DNA of 64,000 nucleotides from Halostella pelagica (GTDB lineage: Archaea > Halobacteriota > Halobacteria > Halobacteriales > Natronoarchaeaceae): NCBI GenBank assembly GCA_005954745.1, contig CP040678.1:2790001-2854000 (forward strand). The letters run 5' to 3'. Made by a program: the position numbers and the translations under genes. Positions 1 through 9,580 of this stretch are shown in pieces. Each line of letters opens with the position of its first letter. Position 1 is the first letter of the stretch. The notes under the pieces are model-generated. The model saw nothing but the letters and a program-made list of their open reading frames with translations. It did no database searches and had not been told where the DNA came from.

Positions 1-1284
1 GAACTCGACCTGTTCCTGCGCGAGGTCGATCCAGCGGTGAAGCGACTCCTTTTCCGGAAACAGTTCTTTGACCGCCTCGTCGGTGCGGTGGATATCGTCG
101 GGGTCGCCGGACAGCGCCATCCAGCGGAACGGGCCCCGTCCGCGGCAGAACTGCGGGCGGATGTACGCCGGGACGAACCCCGGATAATCGAACGCGTCTC
201 CCCTGTCGCGGTGGGTTTCTACCTGTCCGCGGATGTTGTTCCCGTACTCGAACGCCGTTGCGCCGCGCTCTTGCAGTTCGAGGGTGGCGTCGACGTGGCG
301 TTCCATCGTGTCTATCGATTCTTCGACGTAGCGCTCTGGGTCGTCCTCGCGGAGTTCGTCGGCTTCGGCGACCGTGTAGCCGCTGGGGTAGTACCCTTCG
401 AGTTCGTCGTGGGCGCTGGTCTGGTCCGTGACGACGTCCGGGACGAATCCGCGGTCGAGCATCGCTTCGAGCATGTCCGCGGCGTTGATGTGGACGCCGA
501 CGCTGTACGGTTCGCCGTTCTCGGCCGCCTCTTTCGCTCGTTCGAGCGCGTCGTCGAGGTCGTCCGCCTTCTCCATGCAGTACCCCGTCTCGATGCGGCG
601 GTCGATCCGCGACTCGTCGACCTCAGCGGCGATACAGACCCCCTTGTTCATCGTGACGGCGAGCGGTTGCGCGCCGCCCATGCCGCCGAGACCGCCCGTG
701 GCGACGATCTTGCCGCGCAAGTCCGCACCGGAAGACGTCCCGTCTTCCGAATCTTCGCTCGCGGAGACGCCGTACTCCTGTCTGGCGAGTTCCGCGAGCG
801 TCTCGAAGGTGCCCTGGATGATACCCTGCGTTCCGATGTACGCCCACGACCCCGCGGTCATCTGGCCGTACATGATGAGACCCTCCGCCTCAAGTTCGTG
901 GAAGTGGTCCCAGTTGTCCCACTTGCCGACGAGGTTGGAGTTCGCGATGAGCACTCTAGGTGCCTTCTCGTGCGTGCGGAACCTGCCGACCGGCTTGCCG
1001 CTTTGGACGAGGAGCGTCTCGTCGTCCTGAAGCGACCTGAGTTCGCCGAGGATCGAGTCGTAGGCGTCCCAGCTACGGGCGGCCCGGCCCGTCCCGCCGT
1101 AGACGACGAGGTCCTCGGGGTTTTCGGCGACCTCGGGGTCTAGGTTGTTGTTGAGGACGCGGAGCGCGGCCTCCTGTCGCCAGCCCTCACACTCTATGTC
1201 CGTGCCCGTGGGGGCACCCTGGTACTCGCGCCACTGGTCGCTCGGTTCTCCCAGTCGATCTGAACGCGCTTCCTGTCCAGCCAT
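1..1284 (-). CDS. hutU: Urocanate hydratase, 3' end cut by window edge
   Basis: Converts urocanate to imidazolone propionate in cytosolic histidine degradation, using a tightly bound NAD. The reading starts at ATG ([15 protein letters not shown]) and runs off the left edge after 428 codons; the family is usually about 550-590 residues, so the C-terminal quarter is missing. Family signatures visible in order: [14 protein letters not shown] near residue 63, [11 protein letters not shown] and [19 protein letters not shown] (about 90-125), [17 protein letters not shown] (about 140), [15 protein letters not shown] (NAD-binding glycine-rich stretch, about 195) and EYGNNIRGQ near 355. The next gene inward is a divergent bat-type regulator 85 bp away, which suggests local control of histidine use. 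Identification is very secure. Confidence 0.97.
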   Translation of the reverse strand, partial: MAGQEARSDRLGEPSDQWREYQGAPTGTDIECEGWRQEAALRVLNNNLDPEVAENPEDLVVYGGTGRAARSWDAYDSILGELRSLQDDETLLVQSGKPVGRFRTHEKAPRVLIANSNLVGKWDNWDHFHELEAEGLIMYGQMTAGSWAYIGTQGIIQGTFETLAELARQEYGVSASEDSEDGTSSGADLRGKIVATGGLGGMGGAQPLAVTMNKGVCIAAEVDESRIDRRIETGYCMEKADDLDDALERAKEAAENGEPYSVGVHINAADMLEAMLDRGFVPDVVTDQTSAHDELEGYYPSGYTVAEADELREDDPERYVEESIDTMERHVDATLELQERGATAFEYGNNIRGQVETHRDRGDAFDYPGFVPAYIRPQFCRGRGPFRWMALSGDPDDIHRTDEAVKELFPEKESLHRWIDLAQEQVEF

Positions 1285-1335
1285 ATCACGTGATAGGACC
1301 TCCCACGGCGAAAGCACAGGACCGCCACACGGAGG

Positions 1336-1347
1336 TATATTTATAAG
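1336..1347 (+). promoter_or_regulatory. TATA-box promoter for the bat-type regulator
   Basis: The stretch tatatttataag lies about 25-30 nt before the ATG at 1370. This is the usual haloarchaeal TATA-to-start distance for a leaderless transcript. It also supports choosing 1370 rather than any upstream in-frame start. Confidence 0.6.
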
Positions 1348-1369
1348 CAAGCCGGGGGACTACCCGATA

Positions 1370-2014
1370 ATGTACGAGGCGACGATGCGGGTGAGAGATT
1401 CGGATCAGCCGGTGCCGACGGCCGGCCGGGACGTCCGCGTCGACCTGTGGTGTAACGACCACTGCGACCTGGTTCGCGCAGTCGGAAGCGACGCGGACGC
1501 CGTCCTCGAAGAAGTCGCAGACGGTGTCGGGATCGCGGACCGGATCGACCAGGGGGACGAACGGGTCGCGATCACGGCGGACTGCCTGGCGGCCGAGCGG
1601 ACAGACAACGTCGAGCGCTACGTGGCCGAACACGGCTGTCTGCTTCTCCCGCCGCTCCGGTACGTCGACGACGACCGCGTCTGTCGCATCCTGGCGCTCG
1701 ATTCGACTGCGTTGCGCGACGTGTACCGCGACCTGATCGCGGACGGCCACGACGTCACGGTGGTGTCGAAGCGGGACGTGACGACTGTGACGGGCGATCG
1801 ACCGCTGCTCGACCCGGGCGGACTCGTCCCGGATCTGACCAGCCGTCAGCGCGAGGTGGTTCTGACGGCGATAGAGAACGGCTACTACGAGATCCCGCGA
1901 GAAGTTTCGACCGAAGCGATCGCCGACGAGGTCGGTATCGGACGGCGGACCACCGAGGACCACCTCCGCAGGGCGGAGAAGAAACTCGTGACGGCGTTAC
2001 AGTCGTATCTCTGA
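1370..2014 (+). CDS. Bat-type helix-turn-helix transcriptional regulator
   Basis: A 214-residue probable transcription factor. The C-terminal third (about 155-214) is a bacterio-opsin-activator type HTH: LTSRQREVVLTAIENGYYEIPREV, then STEAIADEVGIGRRTTEDHLRRAEKKL. The N-terminal part is a small alpha/beta domain (about 10-140) of the kind that precedes this HTH in haloarchaeal regulators. The ATG at 1370 sits at the right distance behind a TATA box. The gene diverges from hutU, so control of the histidine-degradation genes is a reasonable inference, but no operator is identified. It converges with the membrane protein gene at 2168. Confidence 0.85.
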   Translation: MYEATMRVRDSDQPVPTAGRDVRVDLWCNDHCDLVRAVGSDADAVLEEVADGVGIADRIDQGDERVAITADCLAAERTDNVERYVAEHGCLLLPPLRYVDDDRVCRILALDSTALRDVYRDLIADGHDVTVVSKRDVTTVTGDRPLLDPGGLVPDLTSRQREVVLTAIENGYYEIPREVSTEAIADEVGIGRRTTEDHLRRAEKKLVTALQSYL

Positions 2015-2167
2015 GCGAGGGAGTCGAGGATCTGAACTGCGGGAATGGACGAGGATCTGAGCCACGAGAAGAGACGAGGAGACGACACAGTGCCGGCCGA
2101 AAGAGCGCTGAAGGAGTTCGGACAGTCGGGCAGTCCGGGGAGTGTCCCGGCGGTACAGCCGACAGTA

Positions 2168-3631
2168 TCAGAGCATTCCGAGCGCCGCGACGATATGGGT
2201 CATCACGGCGATGAGCGGAACGAGGATGACGGTCCGCATGACGAACAGCAGGACGAGGTCCCGGAACCGGATCGGGATGTCGCTGAACATGTCCATCATC
2301 ATCGGCCCCACCGCGGAGAAGAAGATGAGTTGCGTGATAGAGAGGACGGCGATGAAAAAGCGCGCCATCGGTTCCGCTTCGACCACTAGCAACGCGGGGA
2401 TGAACATCTCGGTGATGCCGATTATCATCGCCGGCGCGACGAGATCCGGGTTGGGGAGGCCGAGCGCGGCGACGACCGGCACCAGCGGTCGCGCCAGGTA
2501 GTCGAACGTCGGCGTGTACTCCGCGACGAGTACGGCCGCGAGGCCGACCGTCAGGATGGTCCCGAGGATGAGAACCGCGAGTTTGAGGCCGTCGACGAAT
2601 CCGCGGACGCCCGCGTCCACGATCGATCCGGCCTCGTCGGCCTTCCGTACGGCCTCGCTCAGTGCGAACCGACCGTAGTCGACGGGCGACCCGGCAAACG
2701 GCGTCTCGGGGTTCGGTTCGGCAACGTACGCTTCGGGAACCCGGGAGAGCGGCGGGATCCGGACGAGGATCACCCCGCAGACCGCGATACAGATGAGATA
2801 CGCCAGGAAGATGATCGGGAACAGGTGAAGCAGGTCGACCGTCGTTGCGACGACGCCGACGAAGCCGATGCTGACCGTCGCGAAGCACGTACAGATGATG
2901 TATACGTCGCGCATGCTGTACTCGCCGCGGTCGAAAACGTTCCGGGTGACGTAGAGGCCGACGCTGTAGGATCCGACCCACGAGGCGACGCTGTCGAGCG
3001 CGGCGCGCCCGGGAATGTGAAACAGGGGCCGCATGACCGGGCGGGCCATCGTCCCGACGAACTCTAGGCCGCCGAGTTCGACGAAGAGGTTGATGAATAT
3101 CGCCCCGATGGGGATGATGACCGCGACGCTGAGGATGAGCGTCCCCCACACCAGACCGCCGACCCCCGGCACGTGAAGCCACCCCGGTCCGAGTTCGAAG
3201 AACATGATCGGCGCTAGAACCGCGCCAGCGACCCGTAGCAACCAGAAGACGGTCGACGTCTCCCAGTACGGGAGTTGGAGGCGGTCTGCGACGGTCTCGT
3301 CGACGCTGACGAGTCCCCAGTCGACCAGTTCGCTTACCGTCGTGAGTAGTCCGCCGGTGACGATGAGAACCAGCGCTAACGCGCCCGAATACGTCGGATA
3401 CGTGTCCGTGACTGCCGAAACGACGATGTCGAACGGGACCGTCACTGATCCCTCCCACGGCACCGGGACGAGGAAGAACACGAACCCGACGAGGAACGCG
3501 ACGACGAACTTCGCGATCGGTTTTGGTCGGAGGTCGACGAGATCGACTTCGTCTATCGTCTTGGTCTCCTCGGGAGAAGATGGCGTATGACTCCGTTGTT
3601 CGTCTCGGTCCCATGCGTTTTCGTCGAACAT
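2168..3631 (-). CDS. YjiH-like gate-domain (nucleoside-recognition) membrane protein
   Basis: A 487-residue polytopic membrane protein with about ten hydrophobic segments. It resembles YjiH-type proteins that carry the 'gate' fold of nucleoside transporters and FeoB. The first 35 residues are polar and acidic; the first membrane segment is IAKFVVAFLVGFVFFLV. A conserved-looking stretch is PVMRPLFHIPGRAALDSVASW (split here as PVMRPLFHI and PGRAALDSVASW), near residues 190-215. The C-terminus has LVAPAMIIGITEMFIPALLV and a run of hydrophobic helices. Start chosen at ATG 3631 because the TATA box at 3685-3694 makes the longer reading impossible. Substrate unknown. Its position beside hut genes allows a role in uptake of histidine or urocanate, but this is only context. 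Confidence 0.75.
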   Translation of the reverse strand: MFDENAWDRDEQRSHTPSSPEETKTIDEVDLVDLRPKPIAKFVVAFLVGFVFFLVPVPWEGSVTVPFDIVVSAVTDTYPTYSGALALVLIVTGGLLTTVSELVDWGLVSVDETVADRLQLPYWETSTVFWLLRVAGAVLAPIMFFELGPGWLHVPGVGGLVWGTLILSVAVIIPIGAIFINLFVELGGLEFVGTMARPVMRPLFHIPGRAALDSVASWVGSYSVGLYVTRNVFDRGEYSMRDVYIICTCFATVSIGFVGVVATTVDLLHLFPIIFLAYLICIAVCGVILVRIPPLSRVPEAYVAEPNPETPFAGSPVDYGRFALSEAVRKADEAGSIVDAGVRGFVDGLKLAVLILGTILTVGLAAVLVAEYTPTFDYLARPLVPVVAALGLPNPDLVAPAMIIGITEMFIPALLVVEAEPMARFFIAVLSITQLIFFSAVGPMMMDMFSDIPIRFRDLVLLFVMRTVILVPLIAVMTHIVAALGML

Positions 3632-3684
3632 GTCCCTCTGTGTTTCCTTCACACACACAGTTCGTGGAGCGCCATATGGGCATG

Positions 3685-3694
3685 GTTTTATATA
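3685..3694 (-). promoter_or_regulatory. TATA-box promoter for the gate-domain protein
   Basis: On the minus strand the sequence reads TATATAAAAC within an AT-rich block. It lies about 55 nt before the ATG at 3631, leaving a leader of roughly 30 nt. Confidence 0.55.
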
Positions 3695-3849
3695 CATTTT
3701 TATTTCAGTGGCGGATTCGAGGTATCGATCGGCATCGTCCACAGCGCTTCGAATCCGCATCCTGACCCGACCCTGGGGTGCGTCGGCGCAGTTTCGTTGC
3801 GAACGTCTGACAAACTTTGAAGTGGATCCGCGGCGGAGAGTTCGACAGT

Positions 3850-4269
3850 ATGGGCAACAAGAACAAGACGATCTCGTTTCGCGTCAGCGAGGACGCGTTC
3901 GAGCGACTGCGCGACATCGCGGACGAACGGGACCTCTCGCTTTCGGCCGTATTTCGCGACTACGTGGACACGCTCGTTGCCCACGACGGTCAGGTTCGGG
4001 TCGTTCCCGAACACGAACTCGACGGGGGCGACGAGGACGATTCGACGTTCCCGCCCAAAGTCGAGGTGTCGAAGAGTTTCGTCCGCGAACACGAACGGCT
4101 CGAACTGGAAGCGGACCACCTCCGCGAACAGTTAGAGGAGCACAAGCGCTACGTGACGGAACTGCGACAGCGCCTGGAGGACGAAACGGCGGACGAAGAG
4201 GTGATCCATCTGGACGAACTGGACGACGAAGACGAGGCGGACGACGAGCGTCCGTACCGATACACGTAG
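3850..4269 (+). CDS. Ribbon-helix-helix protein with coiled-coil tail
   Basis: A 139-residue acidic protein. Residues 5-50 (KTISFRVSEDAFERLRDIA, then LSLSAVFRDYVDTLV) match the ribbon-helix-helix DNA-binding fold: one beta strand of alternating polar and hydrophobic residues followed by two helices. Residues 80-115 (FVREHERLELEADHLREQL and following) form a heptad-like coiled coil, and the tail is an Asp/Glu run. It is likely a dimeric DNA-binding protein; the target is unknown. There is no toxin-like gene next to it, so an antitoxin role is not supported. Start is the ATG before GNKNKT; the in-frame GTG-led extension is not needed for the fold. Confidence 0.75.
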   Translation: MGNKNKTISFRVSEDAFERLRDIADERDLSLSAVFRDYVDTLVAHDGQVRVVPEHELDGGDEDDSTFPPKVEVSKSFVREHERLELEADHLREQLEEHKRYVTELRQRLEDETADEEVIHLDELDDEDEADDERPYRYT

Positions 4270-4633
4270 CGTGACGAAGGAACTCGCTTGTTCTCTCGGT
4301 CAGGGGACGTTTCAGATCGGACTACTGTCTCTCCGTGTCGGGTTCGCGAGAGAGGGCAGTAACCGTAGGTCCGCTGGTACCAGATAAGATCCCTTACTCG
4401 GGTAACGGCCGTCTACACCGGATCCCGGCCGTCTGTACGATCGAATTTCCGCGTTTCCGTGTTCGCTCGTGGTGTTTAGGACACGCAAGGGCTGATCCGT
4501 TCGGACCAGTATAGGTATATTATTTTTGTGTGAATCTGGTTTACATATTTAATTTATCTCGTATTTCAGTAAAAACTATCTGGTCGGTTTATTCGGTCCG
4601 CAGTTGCACACTCGTCTTAGTTAGCGTGATACA
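4270..4633. promoter_or_regulatory. Intergenic region with AT-rich promoter of the Tat protein
   Basis: 364 bp with no coding signal that I can see. The first half has ordinary GC content; 4511-4600 is strongly AT-rich. TATA-like candidates are at 4511-4522 and 4585-4593 (ggtttattc), the latter about 45 nt before the ATG at 4634. No hairpin terminator is obvious after the ribbon-helix-helix gene. Confidence 0.45.
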
Positions 4634-5854
4634 ATGAGAGAGATTAGCCGGAGAACGTTCCTCAAAGCATCAGCAGCAACGACAGTTGGAGTTAGCACCC
4701 TCACCGTACCCGCCGCCGCACGCGGGCGGCCGAAAGCGCAGTCGGTTCTCGGCGATTTCGATATGGACGGCCAGTTCACGGTCGAAAACCACCGAGTCGC
4801 GGACCCGGCGACCGACGACGACCTGTGCGACGGGGACCCGCGCGCCGAGACCGAGCGCGAGAACGTGCTCCACGTAACGTCGAACGGACGCAGCACGCGC
4901 GATTACTCGGCCGGTCTCGTCAACCTCGAAGACCGCTTCGACGAACCGCTCACCCTGAACGAAGTCTCGGCAGACGAAAGCGTCGCGTTCAACTACTTCC
5001 AGGGACCGCACAACGAAAACGCCGCCCCGGACGAGGTGTTCCTGATAGTCCGGAAAAGACACGCCAGTGGCGGCGGGGACGACGATACCGGTCTGTTCGC
5101 CGCGTTCAAGACGATAAACGACGGCGTCGATCCGGACCCTCGCACCGTCTCCTGCGAGGACGACAACAAACGGTGGCGGGGGGTCGACGTCTCAGCGCAG
5201 ATAACCGGTCGCGGCCGGAGCTGGTCAGACGTTCAGGTTTCGGAAGACGAGATCCGGAGCGGACAGATGGCAGCCGAGACGGCACGGACCCTCGGGAGTC
5301 AGAGAGACCGGTTCGAGAGCCTCCTCGACCGGTACGGGGAAGGGGCCGAACTAGTCGCCGTCGGATACGGGAGAGGGAGCATCAGACAGGAGATAGCGCT
5401 CGACGTGTACTACGACAACCTGGTGGTCAGGCGGAACGGAGACGACCCCGTCGAACTCGATTTCCCGGCGACGATCCCGATGGACGTCGAGTTCAGGCCC
5501 CCACAGATCAATACCGCCGGCAGGGGCACGCTCAACGCGTCACTCTCTCTCCGTCAGGAGGAAGTCGGTCTCGATCCCAACGACGTGATCGCGGATTCGG
5601 TCAAACTGATGCCGTACACCTCCGTCGCACCGGTCGCTGGACGGGGCGCGACAGCCAGGTCTGTCAACGTGACTGGCGGCGGTCTCCGAGCCAAGTTCCG
5701 GGCGGACCGGGCCGCCGATGTCCTCGGAACGGGCGAGCAGGAAGTTCTGATCTGGGGCAGGTTCGACAACGAACCCCGAGACGTCTTCCTCGCACAGGGG
5801 TCACTGACAGTGCGTGACCCGAGCGGATTCGATCGACGCTCGTCCCGCGAATGA
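4634..5854 (+). CDS. Tat-exported protein of unknown function
   Basis: A 406-residue secreted protein. The N-terminus has a clear twin-arginine signal (ISRRTFLKASAATTVGVS, then an Ala-rich cleavage region near residue 30). There is no lipobox cysteine, so the product is probably released or held non-covalently. The mature part is acidic. About residues 275-395 (FPATIPMDVEFRPPQINTAG, then RGTLNASLSLRQEEVGLDPNDV) resemble the beta-rich repeat of bacterial surface proteins in which a value is stated for each 'component'. I do not recognise an enzyme active site. Upstream is a long AT-rich promoter region and downstream a T-run terminator, so it is probably a single-gene unit. Confidence 0.8.
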   Translation: MREISRRTFLKASAATTVGVSTLTVPAAARGRPKAQSVLGDFDMDGQFTVENHRVADPATDDDLCDGDPRAETERENVLHVTSNGRSTRDYSAGLVNLEDRFDEPLTLNEVSADESVAFNYFQGPHNENAAPDEVFLIVRKRHASGGGDDDTGLFAAFKTINDGVDPDPRTVSCEDDNKRWRGVDVSAQITGRGRSWSDVQVSEDEIRSGQMAAETARTLGSQRDRFESLLDRYGEGAELVAVGYGRGSIRQEIALDVYYDNLVVRRNGDDPVELDFPATIPMDVEFRPPQINTAGRGTLNASLSLRQEEVGLDPNDVIADSVKLMPYTSVAPVAGRGATARSVNVTGGGLRAKFRADRAADVLGTGEQEVLIWGRFDNEPRDVFLAQGSLTVRDPSGFDRRSSRE

Positions 5855-5896
5855 ACGCTGTCGGTGCCGTCGCAGTAGCGACTCCGGCACCGAACC

Positions 5897-5908
5897 CCGC
5901 CTTTTTTT
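5897..5908 (+). terminator. T-run terminator after the Tat protein
   Basis: A GC-rich stretch (accccgc) is followed by seven T residues, about 45 bp past the stop codon. This is the typical archaeal poly-T termination signal. The opposing gene ends at 5922, so it lies between two convergent genes. Confidence 0.5.
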
Positions 5909-5921
5909 GACGTGTGACCGC

Positions 5922-8021
5922 TCAGCGTGCGGTCGATATCTCCGTCGTTTCCACAGCGTCGATGATGGCGTCGACCTCCGACTCCGAGAAGCCAGTCGGC
6001 GCGTACGCTGCCCGTTCGTACGCTTCAGTCAGCCGTTCTAGCAGTCCGGCCGTCTCGCCGTCGATCCCCGCCGCCTCGCACGCCCGGTAGAACTCCCAGT
6101 GCGTCCGGACCGGCGGAACGTCGAACGCGCCGGACAACCGCCGCCGAACGTCACCGTAGGTCAGTTCAACGGCCTCGTCGGGCCGCCCGGATTCGAGCGC
6201 CGCTCGCGCACCGTCGAGCGACGGTTCATCGGTCGGACCCGGGTCTCGAACTGGAGTTTCAACGGCGTTCTCGCCGCTCGCGGCGCTCTCGGCGGGACTC
6301 GATGGGTCACTCGTCGTCCGACGCCGTCGCCACAGGAGGCCGCTGCCGACCGTCGCCATCGCGATCACCAGCGCGACCTGAAGGAAGCGACGCCACTCGG
6401 TCGGCAACAGTTGCGTCCGTTCCGCCGTTCCGCTAACGGTGATATTAGTCGACGCCCGCGCGTCGGCGAGATTCGTCCGGTTCACCGAGTAGACGGCGGC
6501 GAGACGGACCCGTCCGCTACCATCGTCGAGGACGGACGGCGGAACGGCGATAGCAGTTCCGTACCGGCCGTTGTCGTCCGTCCGGACGGTGTCGACGACT
6601 GAACCGTTCACCCTGAGTTCCACGCGCTGGTCGGCGACGGCCGTCCCGTCGACCGCGGTCAGCCGTCCAGTGGCGTTGATCCGTTCCGCACCGCTCTGGG
6701 ACGCCGAGAGCGTTATCGACGTGTCGGACTTCCGAACGGTCACCGCCGCCTCGGCGGCCGTCGACGAGAGCGCTCGCTCGCGGAACGGCAGCGACGCGTT
6801 GATCCGTCGGTCGCCCGTCGGAACCGCGGCCGGAAGCGGCGTCGTCAGGGAGAACGTTCCATCGTCGTCGGTTCGGGTCTGCCCGAGGGGGACGCCGCCG
6901 ACTCGGATCTCGACCGGTACGGCACCGACGGGATCGCCGTCGACCGACACTGAACCGGTGACGGCGGCCGACTCGTCGAACACGACATCGGACGGCGTCT
7001 CGTCGAGCGTTACCGTCGGCGTTTCCTGCGATAACTCGACGGTGACGTTCTCGGCGGCACCGAGATATATCGAGGCGTCAGACGGGACGAACCGGACGGT
7101 CGCGTTCCGCGCGTCCAGCGGTTGCACCGTCGGACGGAGCATCAGATCGAAGTGGCCGGTCGCGTTCGTGGTCGCGCGACGACGCCGGTCGCCAAACTGT
7201 AGCACGACAGTCTCGTTGTCGAGCGCCGACGCGTTCGCCGTCGTTACCCGACCGGTAACCGCGAGCGGGTCGCTGAACGACACCGTCCGGGACCGGCGCT
7301 CGACGGTGAGCGTCGTCTCGACGAACTCTACCTCCCGTATCTCGCGTTGCGTTGCGGTGACGTTTTCCGTGATGTTCGCTACTTCCCGTGACTCCGCTGT
7401 GAGGTCCCTGTCGGTTCTGTTCGAGACGATCCGATAGTCGGTACGGAGCCCGGACCCGCTGTTGTTCACGTCCCCTGCGATGCGGTCGAGCGTTCGGGCG
7501 AGGCGTCGCGCGCCGGACTCGTTCCCGTTCCGCTTGGCCTCCCGATATCGTTCTCTCGTCTCGCGGTACGCCTGTGCCGACGAGACGAACTCCTGTTGGT
7601 TCTCCTGTGCCCGTTCGAACGTCGAGCTATCGTTTCCGTCGCTTCCCGTCTCGCCCTCGACGTCGACGAGTCGTTCGAGACGGTCAGAGTACCCGTCGCC
7701 GACGACCGCTCGCGCGGCGTCGTACTCCTCCTGACTGAGGCGGAGGGTGCTCTCGCCTAACTGGTCGGCCAGTCGGGCGGTCAGCCAGTCGCTGACATCG
7801 TCCACGTCGCCCTCTTCGCCCGCCTCGGACGGGTTCTCGTGTGGCGTCGAGGTGTTGTTCTCCTGTCCGTCCGCCTGGCTGAGAGCGCGGGGATCGCGGT
7901 CAGACGGCGGCGGATCTACGGCGTCAGTTGCGGCGGCCGTTGCCGTCGACGGAACGATCGCCGCTCCACAGAGGAGGATCCCGATCGCGAGGGCAACAGC
8001 GCACTGTCGGCGGGGGTCCAT
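5922..8021 (-). CDS. Surface protein with Ig-like repeats and C-terminal DUF4129
   Basis: A 699-residue membrane-anchored protein. A signal peptide (ALAIGILLCGAAIVPSTATAA) is followed by a Gln/Glu/Arg-rich helical region (about 60-230) and then three beta-sandwich repeats of the carboxypeptidase-regulatory type. Each repeat is marked by V-x-G-R/S-V followed by a T-x-A/D-D-G-x-F/Y signature (about 255-530). A single membrane helix (LQVALVIAMATVGSGLLW, about 560) precedes a cytoplasmic DUF4129-like domain (about 605-699; ALESGRPDEAVELTYGDVRR, YAPTGFSESEVD). DUF4129 proteins commonly accompany DUF58 and MoxR proteins, as here. It diverges from the DUF58 gene at 8123. It may link outside sensing to the MoxR module; this is inference. 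Confidence 0.8.
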   Translation of the reverse strand: MDPRRQCAVALAIGILLCGAAIVPSTATAAATDAVDPPPSDRDPRALSQADGQENNTSTPHENPSEAGEEGDVDDVSDWLTARLADQLGESTLRLSQEEYDAARAVVGDGYSDRLERLVDVEGETGSDGNDSSTFERAQENQQEFVSSAQAYRETRERYREAKRNGNESGARRLARTLDRIAGDVNNSGSGLRTDYRIVSNRTDRDLTAESREVANITENVTATQREIREVEFVETTLTVERRSRTVSFSDPLAVTGRVTTANASALDNETVVLQFGDRRRRATTNATGHFDLMLRPTVQPLDARNATVRFVPSDASIYLGAAENVTVELSQETPTVTLDETPSDVVFDESAAVTGSVSVDGDPVGAVPVEIRVGGVPLGQTRTDDDGTFSLTTPLPAAVPTGDRRINASLPFRERALSSTAAEAAVTVRKSDTSITLSASQSGAERINATGRLTAVDGTAVADQRVELRVNGSVVDTVRTDDNGRYGTAIAVPPSVLDDGSGRVRLAAVYSVNRTNLADARASTNITVSGTAERTQLLPTEWRRFLQVALVIAMATVGSGLLWRRRRTTSDPSSPAESAASGENAVETPVRDPGPTDEPSLDGARAALESGRPDEAVELTYGDVRRRLSGAFDVPPVRTHWEFYRACEAAGIDGETAGLLERLTEAYERAAYAPTGFSESEVDAIIDAVETTEISTAR

Positions 8022-8122
8022 CAGCTATGGGTAACTGATTCCGGGAAGCGACAAAAACGCTTCCGTGGCCGAGGGGAGGCGACCCCCTACCTTCAATTAT
8101 CGGGGCGGAGACTAACGAAATA

Positions 8123-9580
8123 ATGGAGCCGTCACGTCGGTACTGGGCCATCGTCGCGCTCGTCGCGTTCCTCGCGGTCGGCGGGGCAGCGATCCGCCGG
8201 AAGACACTGATCGTCGGTGCGGCCGTCCTCGGTGGCTGGTTGCTCGCCCAGCAGTTCCGGTTCGTCCGAGGTTTGCGCTCGACGGTCGGGACGGTCGATA
8301 TCGAACAGACCCTCTCTCAGCGTACGGTCACGGCCGGTGACAGCGTCACCGTTGCCCTTTCCGTCACCAAACCGGCGCTGACGACACTCGATCTCGCGGT
8401 TACGGCGTCGCCGCCGCTCGGTACGACGGGAGGTGCCGAGCCGGACCGGACAGTAGCGTTAGGCGGCCAGGAGACAACGACCGCGTTCGAACTATCGCTT
8501 CCCGTCGCGGGCGAGTTCGAGTTCGACCGGCCGCGCCTCTCCGCGACCGACGCACTGGGCCTGTTCCGCGCGGTCGTTCCCGTCGGCACCGCCGAATCGA
8601 TCACCGTCGAACCGCGCGCTCCGAGAGACATGCACATCGGCGAGGCAGGCGACCGGATCGCGACGGGACTCGGCGAACACACCTCGGACCAGCGCGGGTC
8701 AGGACTCGAACCCGCGACGGTCCGACAGTACACTGCGGGCGACGACGTCCGCCGGATCGACTGGAAGGCAACGGCCCGGCTGAACCATCCCCACGTTCGC
8801 GAGTTCGAACTCGAAACCGACCCGACGACGGCGCTGTTCGTCGACCACCGTTCGGCGATGGCGACGGGACGCGACGGGCAGACGAAACTCGATTACGCCC
8901 GCGAAGTCGCCCTGGCGTTCGTCAACAGCGCGCGGTCGCTACGGAGCCGGGTCGGCCTCTACACAGTCGGGGACGCGGGGACGACGAACGCTCTCTCCCC
9001 CCACAGTTCGGCGGAACACTACCGGCGGCTCCGACGCGTTCTCGGCGACCTGCGACCGATCGGTACCGACGAGACGGCGAGCCGAACGCTCCGGCCCCGC
9101 AGAACGACGGGCGAGACGAGCCGTGCCGCCGCGTCACTGGCCGACGACGAGTCCCCGTTCGGGCGCACGCTTCGGCCGTACTTCGACGCACGTACGAGCT
9201 ACGTCCATCGGATCGCGGACCAGCCGCTTGCGAGGACCGTCCGGCAGCAATCCTTACAGTTGAACGACACGGCTTGGTCGATCATTGTCACCGACGATAC
9301 GAACCGCGAAGCGATCAGAGACGCCGTCACGGTCGGCCGCCGGGGGAACGGGCAGGTCATGGTGTTTCTCACACCGAGCACACTGTTCGAAGCCGGCGGT
9401 CTCGCCGACCTGAAGGCCGCCTACGAGGCGTACGCGTCGTTCGAGTCGTTCCGCCGCTCGCTGTCGAGTCTCGAACGGGTTTCGGCGTTCGAAGTCGGGC
9501 CGGGACGACGGCTGTCTGCCGTCCTGTCGGCACAGTCTTCGAGACGTGAACGCGCGACGCCGGGGAGGGGATCCACGTGA
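8123..9580 (+). CDS. DUF58 domain protein
   Basis: A 485-residue protein with two membrane helices at the N-terminus (about 7-45), a beta-rich domain (about 60-165), and the DUF58 core with its hallmark RQYTAGDDVRRIDWKATAR at about 202-220. After it comes a von Willebrand A-like fold: FVDHRSAM carries the D-x-S-like start of a metal site in degenerate form. DUF58 proteins are usual partners of MoxR AAA+ ATPases. Its stop codon overlaps the GTG start of the next gene by 4 nt, so the three plus-strand genes are translated together. The start ATG at 8123 lies about 100 bp from the divergent DUF4129 gene. Confidence 0.9.
   Translation: MEPSRRYWAIVALVAFLAVGGAAIRRKTLIVGAAVLGGWLLAQQFRFVRGLRSTVGTVDIEQTLSQRTVTAGDSVTVALSVTKPALTTLDLAVTASPPLGTTGGAEPDRTVALGGQETTTAFELSLPVAGEFEFDRPRLSATDALGLFRAVVPVGTAESITVEPRAPRDMHIGEAGDRIATGLGEHTSDQRGSGLEPATVRQYTAGDDVRRIDWKATARLNHPHVREFELETDPTTALFVDHRSAMATGRDGQTKLDYAREVALAFVNSARSLRSRVGLYTVGDAGTTNALSPHSSAEHYRRLRRVLGDLRPIGTDETASRTLRPRRTTGETSRAAASLADDESPFGRTLRPYFDARTSYVHRIADQPLARTVRQQSLQLNDTAWSIIVTDDTNREAIRDAVTVGRRGNGQVMVFLTPSTLFEAGGLADLKAAYEAYASFESFRRSLSSLERVSAFEVGPGRRLSAVLSAQSSRRERATPGRGST

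Noticed and set aside
1755-3683. A 642-codon open frame on the minus strand rich in Arg, Pro and His
   Set aside because: It overlaps the bat-type regulator and the gate-domain protein in other frames. Its composition is that of a shifted GC-rich gene, with no fold or motif.
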